A DNA stretch of 64,000 nt. Origin: Coccinella septempunctata. Taxonomy: Eukaryota > Arthropoda > Insecta > Coleoptera > Coccinellidae. The notes below the pieces were generated by a model, which saw nothing but the letters and a program-made list of their open reading frames with translations, was not told the origin of the DNA and searched no databases. Shown here one piece after another: positions 46,541 through 57,669 of the stretch. Where the stretch lies: positions 17,740,001 through 17,804,000 of the forward strand of contig NC_058190.1 of NCBI RefSeq assembly GCF_907165205.1, written 5' to 3'. Position 1 is the stretch's first letter, and each line of letters begins with the position of its first letter. Both the position numbers and the translations under genes were made by a program.

Positions 46541-47587
46541 AGATGCACATGTTGAATTTCAGTTCGATAGTTCAGATAGGAATTGAGATTTCAGTAGTCA
46601 ATTCGGAAAAGTGTGATATCAATTCCTCGAAAACTGTTGGATCAATTCGAACCAAATCTTGAAACTGCACATAGTTTTCGAATTTAGATGCACATCTTGA
46701 ATTTCAGTTCGATAGTTCAGATAGGAATTGAGATTTCAGTGGTCAATTCGGCAAAGTGTGATATCAATTCCTCGAAAAGTGTTGGATCAATTCGAACCAA
46801 ATCTTGGAACTGCACATAGTTTTCGAATTGAGATGCACATGTTGAATTTCAGTTCGATAGTTCAGATAGGAATTGAGATTTCAGTGGTCAATTCGGCAAA
46901 GTGTGATATCAATTCCTCAAAAACTGTTGGATCAATTCGAACCAAATCTTGAAACTGCACATAGTTTTCGAATTGAGATGTACATGTTGAATTTCAGTTC
47001 GATAGTTCAGATAGGAATTGAGACTTCAGTGGTCAATTCGGCAAAGTGTGATATCAATTCCTCAAAAACTGTTGGATCAATTCGAACCAAATCTTGAAAC
47101 TGCACATAGTTTTCGAATTTGGATGCACATCTTGAATTTCAGTTCGATAGTTCAGATAGGAATTGAGATTTCAGTGGTCAATTTGGCAAAGTGTGATATC
47201 AATTCCTCGAAAAGTGTTGGATCAATTCTAACCAAATCTTGGAACTGCACATAGTTTTCGAATTGAGATGCACATGTTGAATTTCAGTTCGATAGTTCAG
47301 ATAGGAATTGAGATTTCAGTGATCAATTCGGAAAAGTGTGATATCAATTCCTTGAAAACTGTTGGATCAATTCGATCCAAATCTTGAAACTGCACATAGT
47401 TTTCGAAATGAGATGCACATGTTGAATTTCAGTTCGATAGTTCTGATAGGAATTGAGATTTCAGTGGTCCATTCGGCAAAGTGTGATATCAATTCCTCAG
47501 AAACTGTTGGACCAATTCGACCCAAATCTTGAAACTGCACATAGATTTCGAATTGAGATGCACATGTTGAATTTCAGATCGATAGTT
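46541..47587 (+). repeat. Satellite S2, inverted block next to the centre
   Basis: Monomers read AGATGCACATGTTGAATTTC..., the reverse of the left block. The orientation flips once, at about 46.54 kb. Confidence 0.95.
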
Positions 47588-49029
47588 AATAATAATAATA
47601 ATAATAATAATAGTGCCTTTATTTGAATGTTAAAAAAAATACATCCTTTCACAGAACAAGGGCGAAGTCTAGCATAAGCTACTCAACTTAACCCTTCCAA
47701 ATACATACAAAAAAAAAACAATTAATTTTTCTAATAAAGTACATGAAATAAAACATTTTTAACAGCTTTGTTCGGTCAACAACCGTCCTCTTAATGCCGA
47801 CCTCAGCGAACTCACGGAGGTCAACTCATACATATGAGCATGCTCATTGTAGAGCTTCACAGCGTTGAACGTAAAAGAGCGCTGAAACGTGGCTGAACGA
47901 AAACTAGGCAACATAAGCCTCTGTCCATGCCTGATCGCGACCTCATGAACATCCCCCCTGAAAACAAGTTTCTCTCGCAAATATGGTGGAATGGATGTCT
48001 GTAATATGCGATGCACCGCGATAGCCATCTGCAATCTGAAGATATTCTCGACCCTGAGCCACTTAAGTCTATTCATCGCCTGACTCACCCCCCTGTCATA
48101 CTTCCTCAAACCGAAAATGAATCTGCAGCATGAATTTTGAACCCGTTGCAATCTAGATCTTGCCACGGCATCAAGACAAGGATAAAAAAGAATCAGACCA
48201 TATTTCAATATAGACAACACCAGGGCTTCACAAAGGTATTTACGCGAGGATATGTCAAGGAAATGTCTTTGTCTATACAAATATCTCAAAGCAAGGAATG
48301 ATCTCTTCAGTATCAGTGATATATGTTCCCTGAATCTCAGCTGGCAATCAAATACAATTCCAAGATTTTTGCAGGAACTGGAGGAGGGAACCGATTCACC
48401 TCCCATCCGGACATCGGCCATCATGATTGCATTTCTGGGAAAGAATGGCAGATAGGAACATTTGCCGACATTAATTTTCAAATTATTTTTCTTACAATAT
48501 TTCACAATCTCCGACAAATCATGATTTATTTGCTCAACAGCTTGGTCAATAAGAGAGGGGTGAAAGGAAAGGCGAGCCTGAGCGTCATCGCAATAAAAAT
48601 AAATACTTACAAATCTGACTATTCGATACATATCCGCTATATATATCAAAAACAGGAGAGGGCCGAGAATAGAACCCTGAGGAACACCCGAAGTTATCTG
48701 GCAATATTCAGAAAAAATTCCATGCAGTCGAACCCTCTGATATCTACCAGAAAGATAAGACTTGAAAAACCTTAAAGCGGCGTTATCAAAACCAAAATAA
48801 TATAATTTGGCACAAAGCAGATCATGGTCCAAGGTATCAAAAGCCTTGGCGAAATCTAGTAAAGTTAAAATTGTAGCATGACCCCTATCCAATGATCTCA
48901 AAATATCATCTGCTATATTCAACAGCAGTGTGGTAGTACTATATCCCCTTCTGAAACCCGACTGCGCGGCAGTGAGAATTCCATTGACTGTGACATAATC
49001 ATAAAGTTGGCGATATAATATCTTTTCGA
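47588..49029 (-). mobile_element. 5'-truncated LINE inserted in satellite S2
   Basis: The left arm of palindrome C keeps the empty site (41341-41354, reading GATAGTTCAAATAGG on the other strand). Here GATAGTT is followed by the insert and then AGTT-CAAATAGG, so AGTT is a likely 4-bp target duplication. On the minus strand the element ends with an AATAAA-bearing tail and (ATT)n repeats, as expected for target-primed insertion. The 5' end falls inside the RT fingers. Confidence 0.85.
47759..49029 (-). CDS. LINE reverse transcriptase, 5'-truncated but open
   Basis: About 423 codons without a break, starting inside the RT at FELEKILYRQLYDYVTVNGI. The motifs are AAQSGFRRGYSTTTLL, LLDFAKAFDTLDHDLL, QITSGVPQGSILGPLLF, the catalytic FYCDDAQAR (YCDD), CKNLGIVFDCQLRFREHI, and a C-terminal part with SILKYGLILFYPCLD and FTFNAVKLYNEH. 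It ends at TAA 47759-47761. There is no RNase H, endonuclease or ORF1. The reading frame continues upstream into satellite, but this is chance. It belongs to the CR1/Jockey-like LINEs. The intact frame and the empty site show a recent insertion, although truncation leaves it non-autonomous. Confidence 0.85.
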
Positions 49030-49033
49030 GTTC

Positions 49034-50517
49034 AAATAGGAATGGAGATTTCAGTAGTCGATTCGGCAAAGTGTGATATCAATTCCTGAAAACTGTTGGA
49101 TCGATTCGAACCAAATCTTGAAACTGCACATAGTTTTCATATTGAGATGCACATGTTGAATTTCAAATCGATAGTTCAGATAGGAATTGAGATTTCAGTG
49201 GTCAATTCGGCGAAGTCTGATATCAATTCCTCGAAAAGTGTTGGATCCATTCGAACCAAATCTTGAAATTTTACACAGTTTTCGAATTGAGATGCACATG
49301 TTGAATTCCAGATCGATAGTTCAGATAGGAATTGAGATTTCAGTGGTCAATTCGGCAAAGTGTGATATCAATTCCTCGAAAACTGTCGGATCAATTCGAA
49401 CCAAATCTTGAAACTGCACATAGTTTTCGGATTGAGATGCACATGTTGAAATTCAGTTCGATAGTTCGGATAGGAATTGAGATTTCAGTGGAAGATTCGA
49501 CATAGTTTCATTTGAATTCCTGAGGAACTATTGGATCAATTCGACCCAAATCTCGAAACTGTACACAGTTTTCGAATTGAGATGCACATGTTGAATTTCA
49601 GTTCAATAGTTCAGATAGGAATTGAGATTTCAGTGGTCAATTCGGCAAAGTGTGATATCATTTCCTCGAAATCTGTTGGATCAATTCGAACCAAATCTTG
49701 AAATTTCACACAGTTTTCGAATTGAGATGCACATGTTGAATTTCAGTTCGATAGATCAGATAGGAATTGAGATTTCAGTGGTCTATTCGGCAAAGTGTGA
49801 TATCAATTCCTCGAAAACTGTTGGATCAATTCGAACCAAATCTTGAAATTTTACACAGTTTTCGAATTGAGATGCACATGTTGAATTTCAGTTCGATAGT
49901 TCAGATAGGAATTGAGATTTCAGTGGTCAATTCGGCAAAGTGTGATATCAATTCCTCGAAAACTGTTGGATCAATTCGAACCAAATCCTGGAACTGCACA
50001 TAGTTTTCGAATTGAGATGCACATGTTGAACTTCAGTTCGATAGTTCTGATAGGAATTGAGATTTCAGTGGTCAATTCGGCAAAGTGTGATATCAATTCC
50101 TCGAAAACTGTTGGATCAATTCGAACCAAATCTTGAAATTTTACACAGTTTTCGAATTGAGATGCACATGTTGAAATTCATCTCGATAGTTCAGATAGGA
50201 ATTGAGATTTCAGTGGAAGATTCGACATAGTTTCATTTGAATGCCTTAGGAACTATTGGATCAATTCGACCCAAATCTCGAAACTGTACACAGTTTTCGA
50301 ATTGAGATGCACATGTTGAATTTCAGTTCAATAGTTCAGATAGGAATTGAGATTTCAGTGGTCAATTCGGCAAAGTGTGATATCAATTCCTCGAAATCTG
50401 TTGGATCAATTCGAACCAAATCTTGAAATTTTACACAGTTTTCGAATTGAGATGCACATGTTGAATTTCAGTTCGATAGTTCTGATAGGAATGGAGATAA
50501 TAAATAATTTCCTCCAT
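49034..50517 (+). repeat. Satellite S2, inverted outer block
   Basis: About 1.5 kb of S2 monomers in reverse orientation, mirror of 39717-41200. It joins the Penelope-like fragment through GAGATAATAAATAATTTCCTCCATGGAAATG, described here as a palindromic ATTTCC/GGAAAT junction at 50500-50522. Confidence 0.95.
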
Positions 50518-51217
50518 GGAAATGTTCAGCCAGGGCGCAAGTCTTGCTTGGAATTCTAGCATCACTTCTGTGTTGTGCAATTCTGCGTTTGAGAAGCTGG
50601 GAAGTCTGGCCCACGTACACCTCGGAGCATCCACCACAAGGTATGCTATACACAACTCCACTCATATTTTCAACCGTCAATTTGTCTTTTGTACGGCTGT
50701 ACAATTTATCAACTTTAAATTCCGATCTGGGGATCATCCTTATTGTTGAGGTACTCAAGATATTAACCAGGGCATTCGTCACACTCTTTATTTGGGGAAT
50801 AGAGGCATAGATGATCCTACCTGTATGTTCGGCCCCTACTATGGTGGATGCGGCAATCCCTTCATCTGTCGGTCGTACCAAAGAAGCAGCACAATGCAAC
50901 AAACTCGACAACAATCTTCTGGGGTAACCATTTGTCTTCATCAAATCCGCCAACAACCTCAGATTCGGCAGTCTAAGACTTGGATGGGCGATCCTCTCAA
51001 TGCGACTCTTCAAACCCAAAATCATATTCACCTTCTGTCTGTATGGATGATTAGAGAGATAATGAAGGTATCTCCCTGAGCTTGAGGGCTTTCGGTACCA
51101 ATCCACCATCAATTTGTTTTCAGGTGTTCGAATAACTCTTGTGTCAAGAAACGGGACACTGTTGTTCGTTTCTTCCTCCAACGTGAACTGGATACTGTGG
51201 TGTTCTTGGTGTTCTTT
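50518..51217 (-). pseudogene. Penelope-like 3' part, inverted, head to head
   Basis: The minus strand encodes the RT thumb and the first part of the GIY-YIG domain, cut after CALAEHF by the satellite. Its other end (51217) meets the plus-strand copy at GGTGTTCTTGG, where both share the word CCAAGAACACC. Such inverted, 5'-truncated partner copies are a known habit of Penelope-like elements. Confidence 0.85.
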
Positions 51218-51248
51218 GGGAATTAAAAGCGACTATCTGTATGTAAGC

Positions 51249-53760
51249 ATGGGGTTTTATGCAGAAGTGAGGAGCAGTTATGGCAGAGAAGCGTGTGAGA
51301 TGTTGAAATCTTGGTCGTCTTACAGTGTGAAGTTGGCATCGTACAGGAACCGAAGAATATTCCTTTTAGAATGCAAGAGAATGGGGTTACTCCCTAAGCA
51401 TATGTCAGCCATTATGCATTACCTTTTCAGTTCGGCGTGTGTTTTGGTGTCATCGAGACAGGTCCACAAAATGTTGGAGAAATCACGTCGTCTCATCTTG
51501 CAGTTTGAGATAACTGTTACAGTTACCATGATAGGAAGAATGGAGGGTGAGTCTTCCAGGTTGTGGCAGAGGCTGGAGGAGTTGCTTCCATCAGGCATGC
51601 TGAATCGCTTTAAAGAGTACCAGTCTAGAAGGTATGGAAGGGAGTTTGATGCGGTCAAGAGGAGAAATCTGAAAAAGGTGGGAGATCTCTCAAACGAACA
51701 GTTGAGAAAAGTGCTACCACAAGAAAGGTGGGTCAGAAATATAAGTTCAACTGCTTTACCGGACAGGGTGTTAAAGTTCTTAGCATTGGGCCCAAATTTT
51801 AGTATTGAAGTTCCCATGAATGAGATCTCAATGTCAAGGCTATTATCAGATGTGGAGAATATTATAGATTTAAACGACGGACTTTCAGATGAGGGAAGAA
51901 ACATCAAGCGTTCCCAAGCAGTAAATATAATTACCAATTGTGTAAAACCTAGAAGACATGCCAACACCGTTTTACAAAATGAATTTTATCATTGTAGAAG
52001 ATACCTGAGGGAACATCAAGAGTTGCTTGTGTTGCGTGCTGACAAGGGGAGTGTTACGGTTTTGATGGACAAAAAACAAATACATGGAGCTGGCAAACAG
52101 CATCCTCATGGATGATCAATGCTACCAACCATTACTCAGGGATCCAACCACCTCAATACAGGGTAGGTGCAACAAGTTGATAAAGAGATGGGTTGACAAT
52201 GGTTATATTACACAACTACAAGGCAAGAAACTATTCCATTATAACTCTGTCGCTGCTAGATTTTATGGTCTCCCGAAAATCCATAAACCCACCCTCTCGC
52301 TGAGGCCCATAATATAAACAATAAACACTCCCACATCCAAGCTGTCAATTTTTATAGCTGATATTCTATCAAATTCCTTGTCCTCCAGTAGAAATCGGTA
52401 CCACACTCAAGATTCATTTTCTTTTTCCAACTTTGTTAGTGATTTTCAGTTACCTGAAGATTATGTCCTAATCAGTTTAGATGTTGTATCCCTCTTTACA
52501 AGCATTCCGGTTGACTTGGCGGTATCAGCCATTGAAGATAGGTGGGAAGCTATCGAAAACCACACAAGTCTACCTAAAGAGGAGTTCATTGATGCCATCC
52601 GCTTCCTTTTCTCAACGAACCTTTTTCTTTTTGATGGTGGTTTTTTCATGCAGATACTTGGTTCCCCTATGGGATCCAATGTCAGTCCACCCATTGCAGA
52701 GGCAGTAATGGATTTCCTGCTTGATTGCATTCTTGCACACATCCCGTTTTACATCCCATTAATTAAGAAGTATGTAGATGATATTATATGTGCTGTCCCT
52801 AAAGACCAGGTTAATTTTGTATTGGACATTTTCAACCAAGAACACCACAGTATCCAGTTCACGTTGGAGGAAGAAACGAACAACAGTGTCCCGTTTCTTG
52901 ACACAAGAGTTATTCGAACACCTGAAAACAAATTGATGGTGGATTGGTACCGAAAGCCCTCAAGCTCAGGGAGATACCTTCATTATCTCTCTAATCATCC
53001 ATACAGACAGAAGGTGAATATGATTTTGGGTTTGAAGAGTAGCATTGAGAGGATCGCCCATCCAAGTCTTAGACTGCCGAATCTGAGGTTGTTGGCGGAT
53101 TTGATGAAGACAAATGGTTACCCCAGAAGATTGTTGTCGAGTTTGTTGCATTGTGCTGCTTCCTTGGTACGACCGACAGATGAAGGGATTGCCGCATCCA
53201 CCATAGTAGGGGCCGAACATACAGGTAGGATCATCTATGCCTCTATTCCCCAAATAAAGAGTGTGACGAATGCCCTGGTTAATATCTTGAGTACCTCAAC
53301 AATAAGGATGATCCCCAGATCGGAATTTAAAGTTGATAAATTGTACAGCCGTACAAAAGACAAATTGACGGTTGAAAATATGAGTGGAGTTGTGTATAGT
53401 ATACCTTGTGGTGGATGCTCCGAGGTGTACGTGGGCCAGACTTCCCAGCTTCTCAAACGCAGAATTGCACAACACAGAAGTGATGCTAGAATTCCAAGCA
53501 AGACTTGCGCCCTGGCTGAACATTTCCGGAAGACCGATCATCCTGTTGACTACGATTCCACCAGAGTTCTTGAATTGGAGAAGAACACCAACAAAAGATG
53601 TTTCATGGAGATGTTCCACATCAAACGCCTATCTAACTCCATGAATTACAGGAGAGACGTCAATAACTTAAGTTCAATATATTCCTACCTAATTCATTAT
53701 GATCAGTTCGGTGAGAGGGAACTGGTTGGATTGCGTGGAGAAGACTCCGGTACAGTTTAG
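51249..53760 (+). pseudogene. Penelope-like RT with GIY-YIG endonuclease
   Basis: From Met 51249 the frame gives an N-terminal domain (MGFYAEVRSSYGREACEMLK ... EFYHCRRYLREHQEL) and ADKGSVTVLMDKKQ. One extra A near 52080 shifts the frame. It resumes as YMELANSILMDDQCYQPL and RFYGLPKIHKPTLSLRPI, meets an in-frame TAA at 52315-52317, and continues to the end. RT motifs: ISLDVVSLFTSIP, GSPMGSNVSPPIAE and KKYVDDIICAV. The GIY-YIG nuclease follows: VVYSIPCGGCSEVYVGQTSQ with a CxxC insertion, LKRRIAQHR, then the Glu-bearing RCFMEMFHIK region. Catalytic residues are kept, so only two small lesions separate it from a functional frame. The class reverse-transcribes its RNA at nicked or telomeric ends. 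Confidence 0.9.
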
Positions 53761-54218
53761 GAGATGTGTCGATTTTGGTGAGAGTGAAATTGACTGAAAA
53801 GAAATGAATAAATAAATTTAAATTTTGGGATTTTGATGTGTCATGGTTCACCTTTATATATATTGTTTTTCTAATATGTCGAAAGAATTCAGTGAGAGTG
53901 AAATGCTGAGACCAAAGTGAAACAATTGGCTCTGTGGTTTACATGACAGTTCTTTTCTGTGTCTCCCGGATTATAACCTTGTGTCGTATTTTAAGAACTT
54001 TAAGGACTGTGGGATTGACTTGTCTTTTCCTGTTTGAGATAACGATTTTTTTTTTTTATGTATGCCTTCCTGTCTTGAATGCCATCATTAATTTCCCTGC
54101 TTATTGGTTTGGTGTTTTGCAGTTACACCTTGAAACTCTGTATTTCGGTTAGTACTCTTGTTCGAAGCATGCTACATCTGTCACGCTGTTTCCTTTGTTA
54201 ATATTGTGTGTTTTTTAG

Positions 54219-54258
54219 AGTCCTGAAGAAGGTCCCCATCGGGATTGAAACGTCGACT
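54219..54258 (+). ncRNA. Hammerhead-ribozyme-like motif in Penelope 3' UTR
   Basis: In order: AGTC, CTGAAGA, a GGTCCC-CATC-GGGATT stem-loop, GAAA, CGTC, GACT. CTGANGA and GAAA are the two conserved core blocks of the hammerhead. AGTC/GACT can form stem I and the TCCC/GGGA region forms stem II (two flanking G-U pairs, one A unpaired). Stem III would be only C-G, as in the minimal hammerheads known from Penelope-like elements that act as dimers. Cleavage would fall after GTC. Activity is not shown by sequence alone. Confidence 0.5.
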
Positions 54259-54327
54259 AGATGAAATGAAGAAGAGTTATTTAATAACACCTATCAATTA
54301 CCCACACCCCTTATCAATCTTTTTGTT

Positions 54328-54352
54328 ATATATATATATATATATATATAAC
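54328..54352. repeat. Short (TA)n tract
   Basis: About 11 TA units between GT and ACAG, at the likely edge of the Penelope-like element. Confidence 0.9.
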
Positions 54353-54639
54353 AGGGCGCTTTCACGCGTATATTGAGTTGTATATTTTTGAGCGTTCTAC
54401 ATAGGATCGGTCCTCCTCGATTATACAAAATTTTTCAGTACACCGTACTTTGGTCTTCCGTGTTTTCGGCAACACTGTATTTCATGAGTTTCTGTTTTCA
54501 ATATCTTGTTCGCAGGTGTAAGGGGATAAGTCACGGTGAACTTATAGGAGGACCATTTGAAAACGAAACAGAATGTGGCGAATTGGTCACATTCGTTGAA
54601 AACGGCGATTTTTGTTTGAAGGGGGGCACTTTTTGTTTC

Positions 54640-54982
54640 ATAATTTAGTAGTAAAATAGCCTTCCCTTGAACGTGGCAGCTCAACTTTTGAATAGGGAAG
54701 ATAGGTTGTGTAATACCTCATATTATGAAAGCTTATCTTTGTTCTTTTTTCGAAAATCTTATCGAATTTGACTAATTAATGGATGTTCATAATATTACAG
54801 AATATTTTCTTGAAATTGTGAAAAAAATTTTATTTTAGAACTATGGGTTCTTAGACATTTAAGAAGTGAAATAGCCACCCCCTAAGCGGGGTGGTTATCC
54901 CTCTCGAATTTTCAATAGGGAAAAATTGGCCATGTGATATATCATTTGTAAGCACATCACTTAAGCTTTCTGATATGAAAAA
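54640..54982. repeat. Diverged tandem duplication, unclassified
   Basis: Two related segments about 217 bp apart: TAAAATAGCCTTCCC ... TTGAATAGGGAAGAT and TGAAATAGCCACCCC ... TTCAATAGGGAAAAAT, each followed by ...TAATACCTCAT / ...GATATATCATTTG. The second also holds the hairpin CCACCCC-CTAAGC-GGGGTGG (54874-54893). They are probably copies of a TE or dispersed repeat. The sequence from 54353 to 54640 shows nothing recognisable. Confidence 0.5.
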
Positions 54983-55247
54983 TCTATATTAATAAAAGAG
55001 GAACTATTATTTCAAAATGCTTTATTGTTCAAACGATCGCACCAAATTGGACAATTCTTTTTTTGTTGTGTTTATTATTGTTAGGGCAAGGTTTATATAA
55101 CAAAATATTCCCAAAAAAAATTGTACAGAACAGAAAAAAAGGCATTCCTTTTTCTTACGACCAATCGAGCAATCACGATGAGTTAGTTATTATTATCTAC
55201 CCTAGAAATAATTTAAATGGCAAAACTAGGTTTGCCGGGTCAGCTAG
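54983..55247 (+). mobile_element. Non-autonomous Helitron, 265-bp copy
   Basis: Same TCTATATTAATAAAAGAGG start (after A) and GGCAAA...TTTGCC hairpin plus GGGTCAGCTAG end (before T) as the 362-bp copy at 35815. It is shorter because about 97 bp between two CAATCA words are missing, and a few other bases differ. Two independent copies in different flanks fix the element's ends. Confidence 0.85.
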
Positions 55248-55808
55248 TTATTTGATAAAATTCAATAATTAATGGTTTTTCCTCGAATCACCTGCGATCT
55301 TCCATAAATTTTTCTCAAAGATGTCATATTCTTTGATTCTGAATTTCTGTATTTTTTAGTACTTGTTTCTGTTACTTCGACATTTATTGGCGAAGAATTT
55401 TCAATCTACAAATATCGGCACTTATTGATTTACCTCGTGTTCGGAATGAAACTGTTGATAATTCCTTATTTGTTATATCTAATTAAAGATTATTCTTGTG
55501 TCCTCCAGCCGTTTATTGCAATCAAATCACAATGAAACCACGATTTTCATTTCACTTAATTTCTTTCGTCGATTAGTTCAATTGTTTATCCTGCGTTCAT
55601 TCGAAATCACAATACACACAATACACAATTACAGAGAGGCTGGAAATTATTTCACTTCTTTCGAAAATAACCTATGTGCTAAGCTAAGAGAACGGCTGAA
55701 CTATTCAATAAGCTTTATTTGGATCGAAATGTAAATCGAAAGTACGTATTCGAGTTGATGGCATAGTTCCGAGAAACTGGTTCAGTGTGTAGTAAAAAGT
55801 GAAATGTA
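55248..55808. other. No recognisable gene
   Basis: AT-rich sequence. Open frames here carry no motif. Confidence 0.4.
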
Positions 55809-55980
55809 AAACTGAATGAAGGGGTGAATGTGACAGTTCTTGTTCCGGTGGCTCTCAATCCAAGATCGAGTACGAGGCAACTTGCAACAGAGTCTGGTTC
55901 TCAGCGTAGCATTTTGAACATTTCAAAGCGCCATAAATTCCATCCGTACAAATTCCATCTTGTACATACCCTGCAGATCT
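55809..55980 (+). pseudogene. Mariner-type transposase, DNA-binding domain scrap
   Basis: Plus-strand frame reading NPRSSTRQLATESGSQRSIL followed by NISKRHKFHPYKFHLVHTLQ. The pattern STRxLAxExGxSxxSVxxILKRxKFHPYKxxLVxxL is the helix-turn-helix part of insect IS630/mariner-like transposases. One residue is missing in the turn and the frame degrades after LQIW. No catalytic part follows. Confidence 0.6.
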
Positions 55981-56164
55981 GGAATTCTGTTCATTTATTC
56001 ATTCATTGCTGTTTCTCGTTACCAAGAATATATCTACAAAAAGACTGCAAAAAAAAATCCTTAGGGCTACTTGCGACTGTGTGCCCTACTGAGACTGAAA
56101 AAACCCACCCGTGACCCACAGATTGAGCATGTAGATACCACAGATATAGGTTTAAACTTTTAAA

Positions 56165-56850
56165 CTATCTGAAGAATAAGTGATCAAAATCACACTCCGG
56201 GCATGGATAGTCACTGACCAGATCTGGCCGCCGCTGTATTTCTCTGGAGTCTCCATTATAACTGTGGACGAGAGACCTCCACTGTGATCTGTCTAACGCT
56301 AGTTGTTCCGAGTTATGATTGGTATTAACTGATATTAGAGATTGATGCAGTATATCCTCAAACCGCTTAAACCGCCTCCTGGTTTCCGAGCTCTCAGGGT
56401 GAATTCGCCACACAGAGCTTTTTTGTGGAGTCTTGTGTCTTGCATCCTCAGAATGTGGCCATTCCATCTGAGAAGGGACCTCGTTACTTGAGTCTCAATA
56501 GTTATACAACTTGCGCGCTGCAAGACTTCTGCATTTGAAACTTCATAGAACTATGTGCATAATTTGTCTCAGACGACGTTGTTTTGTTTGTTCAAGCTAT
56601 TTAATATGTCGTCTGTAGAGCCTCCAGATTTCGCTTCCGTAAAGAAGCGTTAGGAGGACCACTAAGCAGCTGTTTGAGTCTTCAGATTGATCTCGTGATT
56701 TTGAAACACTTCTGTCCTTTAGTTTCGAGAATGTCCGTGAGGCCGAAATACAGTTGTATATTTCTCTGTTCAGGTTAGCCAAAGAGTGTTAATGAAGCTT
56801 CCCAAGTATTTGAACTGCTCGACCTATCGAAGTTATACCGCTCGTGTTCG
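56165..56850 (-). pseudogene. RTE-like LINE RT C-terminal fragment
   Basis: Minus-strand pieces in several frames match the usual end of endonuclease-RT proteins. They are LNREIYNCISASRTFSKLKD, LLTLLYGSEIWRLYRRHIK, VTRSLLRWNGHILRMQDTRL then HKKALCGEFTLRARKPGG, and LALDRSQWRSLVHSY. The order (LYGSExW...L.W.GH..RM....P....G......G.......R..W) is kept over about 650 bp, with several frameshifts and stops. Dead copy. Confidence 0.7.
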
Positions 56851-57212
56851 GTCGTCAGAGTCTCGTTTGTAAAAACTGCGAGTAGGTAAGGTTGGCATTT
56901 GAGTGGAGAGGCTTTAAAACGCATCCTTCCCCCTTCATCTTACATTCTGTTAGTCCCAGAACTGTCGACAAAAATCGGCAAGAGTTTTGTAATGGCTCAC
57001 AATTGAATATGATTTAGTGTTGAGTGTGTAGGTACATGAGTCACAACTCGCAAGTTCAGGTAGGTAGGTAGACACCTGTCAGCGACGCGCATTGCTGTAT
57101 AAAAAATTACAATATCCGCATTTTGAGCGTATGCTGACTGCCTCTGTTCTATTCATCTAACTCTTCTATTCTCAAATAATATATGATAATTAAACAGTAA
57201 AATCATTTTCAG
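56851..57212. other. No recognisable gene
   Basis: Nothing that I can support between the two LINE fragments. Confidence 0.4.
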
Positions 57213-57229
57213 CCATTCTTCTTCTTCTT

Positions 57230-57610
57230 CTACGTGGGGTGCCCCACCGGGCTGAACTGAGGCCTCGTGACCCATTGTTCGTCCGATTGTAGTTGGAGAG
57301 ACTTAAACTCCGTGACATGCTGACAAAAATGCCACAAGTCGACAGAGAGGTGTCTCTCTCACAATAGGAGTTGTGGGTGTTCTGTTTCCTAGGTGTGTCA
57401 TCCTTAAGTCTTCAAGGTTGATACAGAAGAACAAAATGTGTTCAACTGTTTCCTCCGTGCTCCTGCACCAGCGGCACAGGGAAAAGCTAGTCATTACCAT
57501 TCTATTTGAGTGTTTATTAAACAAATGGCCAGTCATTGCTCCAGTCACTAGACTCAGTTGTTACCTCTCGAGAGCTAAGAGTTTTTTGACCTCAGGCACA
57601 GAGGGTGGTC
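57230..57610 (-). pseudogene. LINE C-terminal zinc-finger tail
   Basis: Minus strand reads PEVKKLLALER, a stop, then QLSLVTGAMTGHLFNKHSNR and LCRWCRSTEETVEHILFFC with LEDLRMTHLGN. The tail GHxxFNxHxxxM...CRxCxxxxETxEHxLxxCxxLxxxRxxxLG closes many LINE polyproteins that carry RNase H. Only this end is present, truncated by the palindrome A satellite piece at about 57.67 kb. Confidence 0.65.
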
Positions 57611-57669
57611 TCTCAGTGAGAAGCCTCGAATGTGTAAGACCACCTCTCATGCTCCATCTAGAGGAAAAT

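Larger units (their letters stand above)
46541..52045. repeat. Palindrome C, right arm
   Basis: Reverse complement of the left arm, interrupted by a LINE insertion at 47588-49029 that the left arm lacks. Ends at GACAA 52041-52045 inside the Penelope-like ORF, which itself continues unbroken to the right. The right arm is therefore the probable source and the left arm the copy. Confidence 0.85.
51218..54328 (+). mobile_element. Penelope-like element, nearly full length
   Basis: Contains one long ORF with RT and GIY-YIG endonuclease (see 51249-53760), then about 570 bp of 3' sequence with a hammerhead-like motif, ending near a TA microsatellite (54328-54352). Together with the inverted fragment 50518-51217 it forms the head-to-head arrangement often seen for this class. 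Ends were not confirmed by comparison. Confidence 0.8.

Noticed and set aside
48990..49069. Satellite-RT fusion protein start upstream of the 47759-49029 frame
   Set aside because: The extra N-terminal residues come from satellite and the insertion point is known from the empty site, so the fusion is accidental.
57303..57548. Independent zinc-finger gene
   Set aside because: The Cys/His pattern and flanking words match the end of LINE polyproteins, so it is kept only as a LINE fragment.
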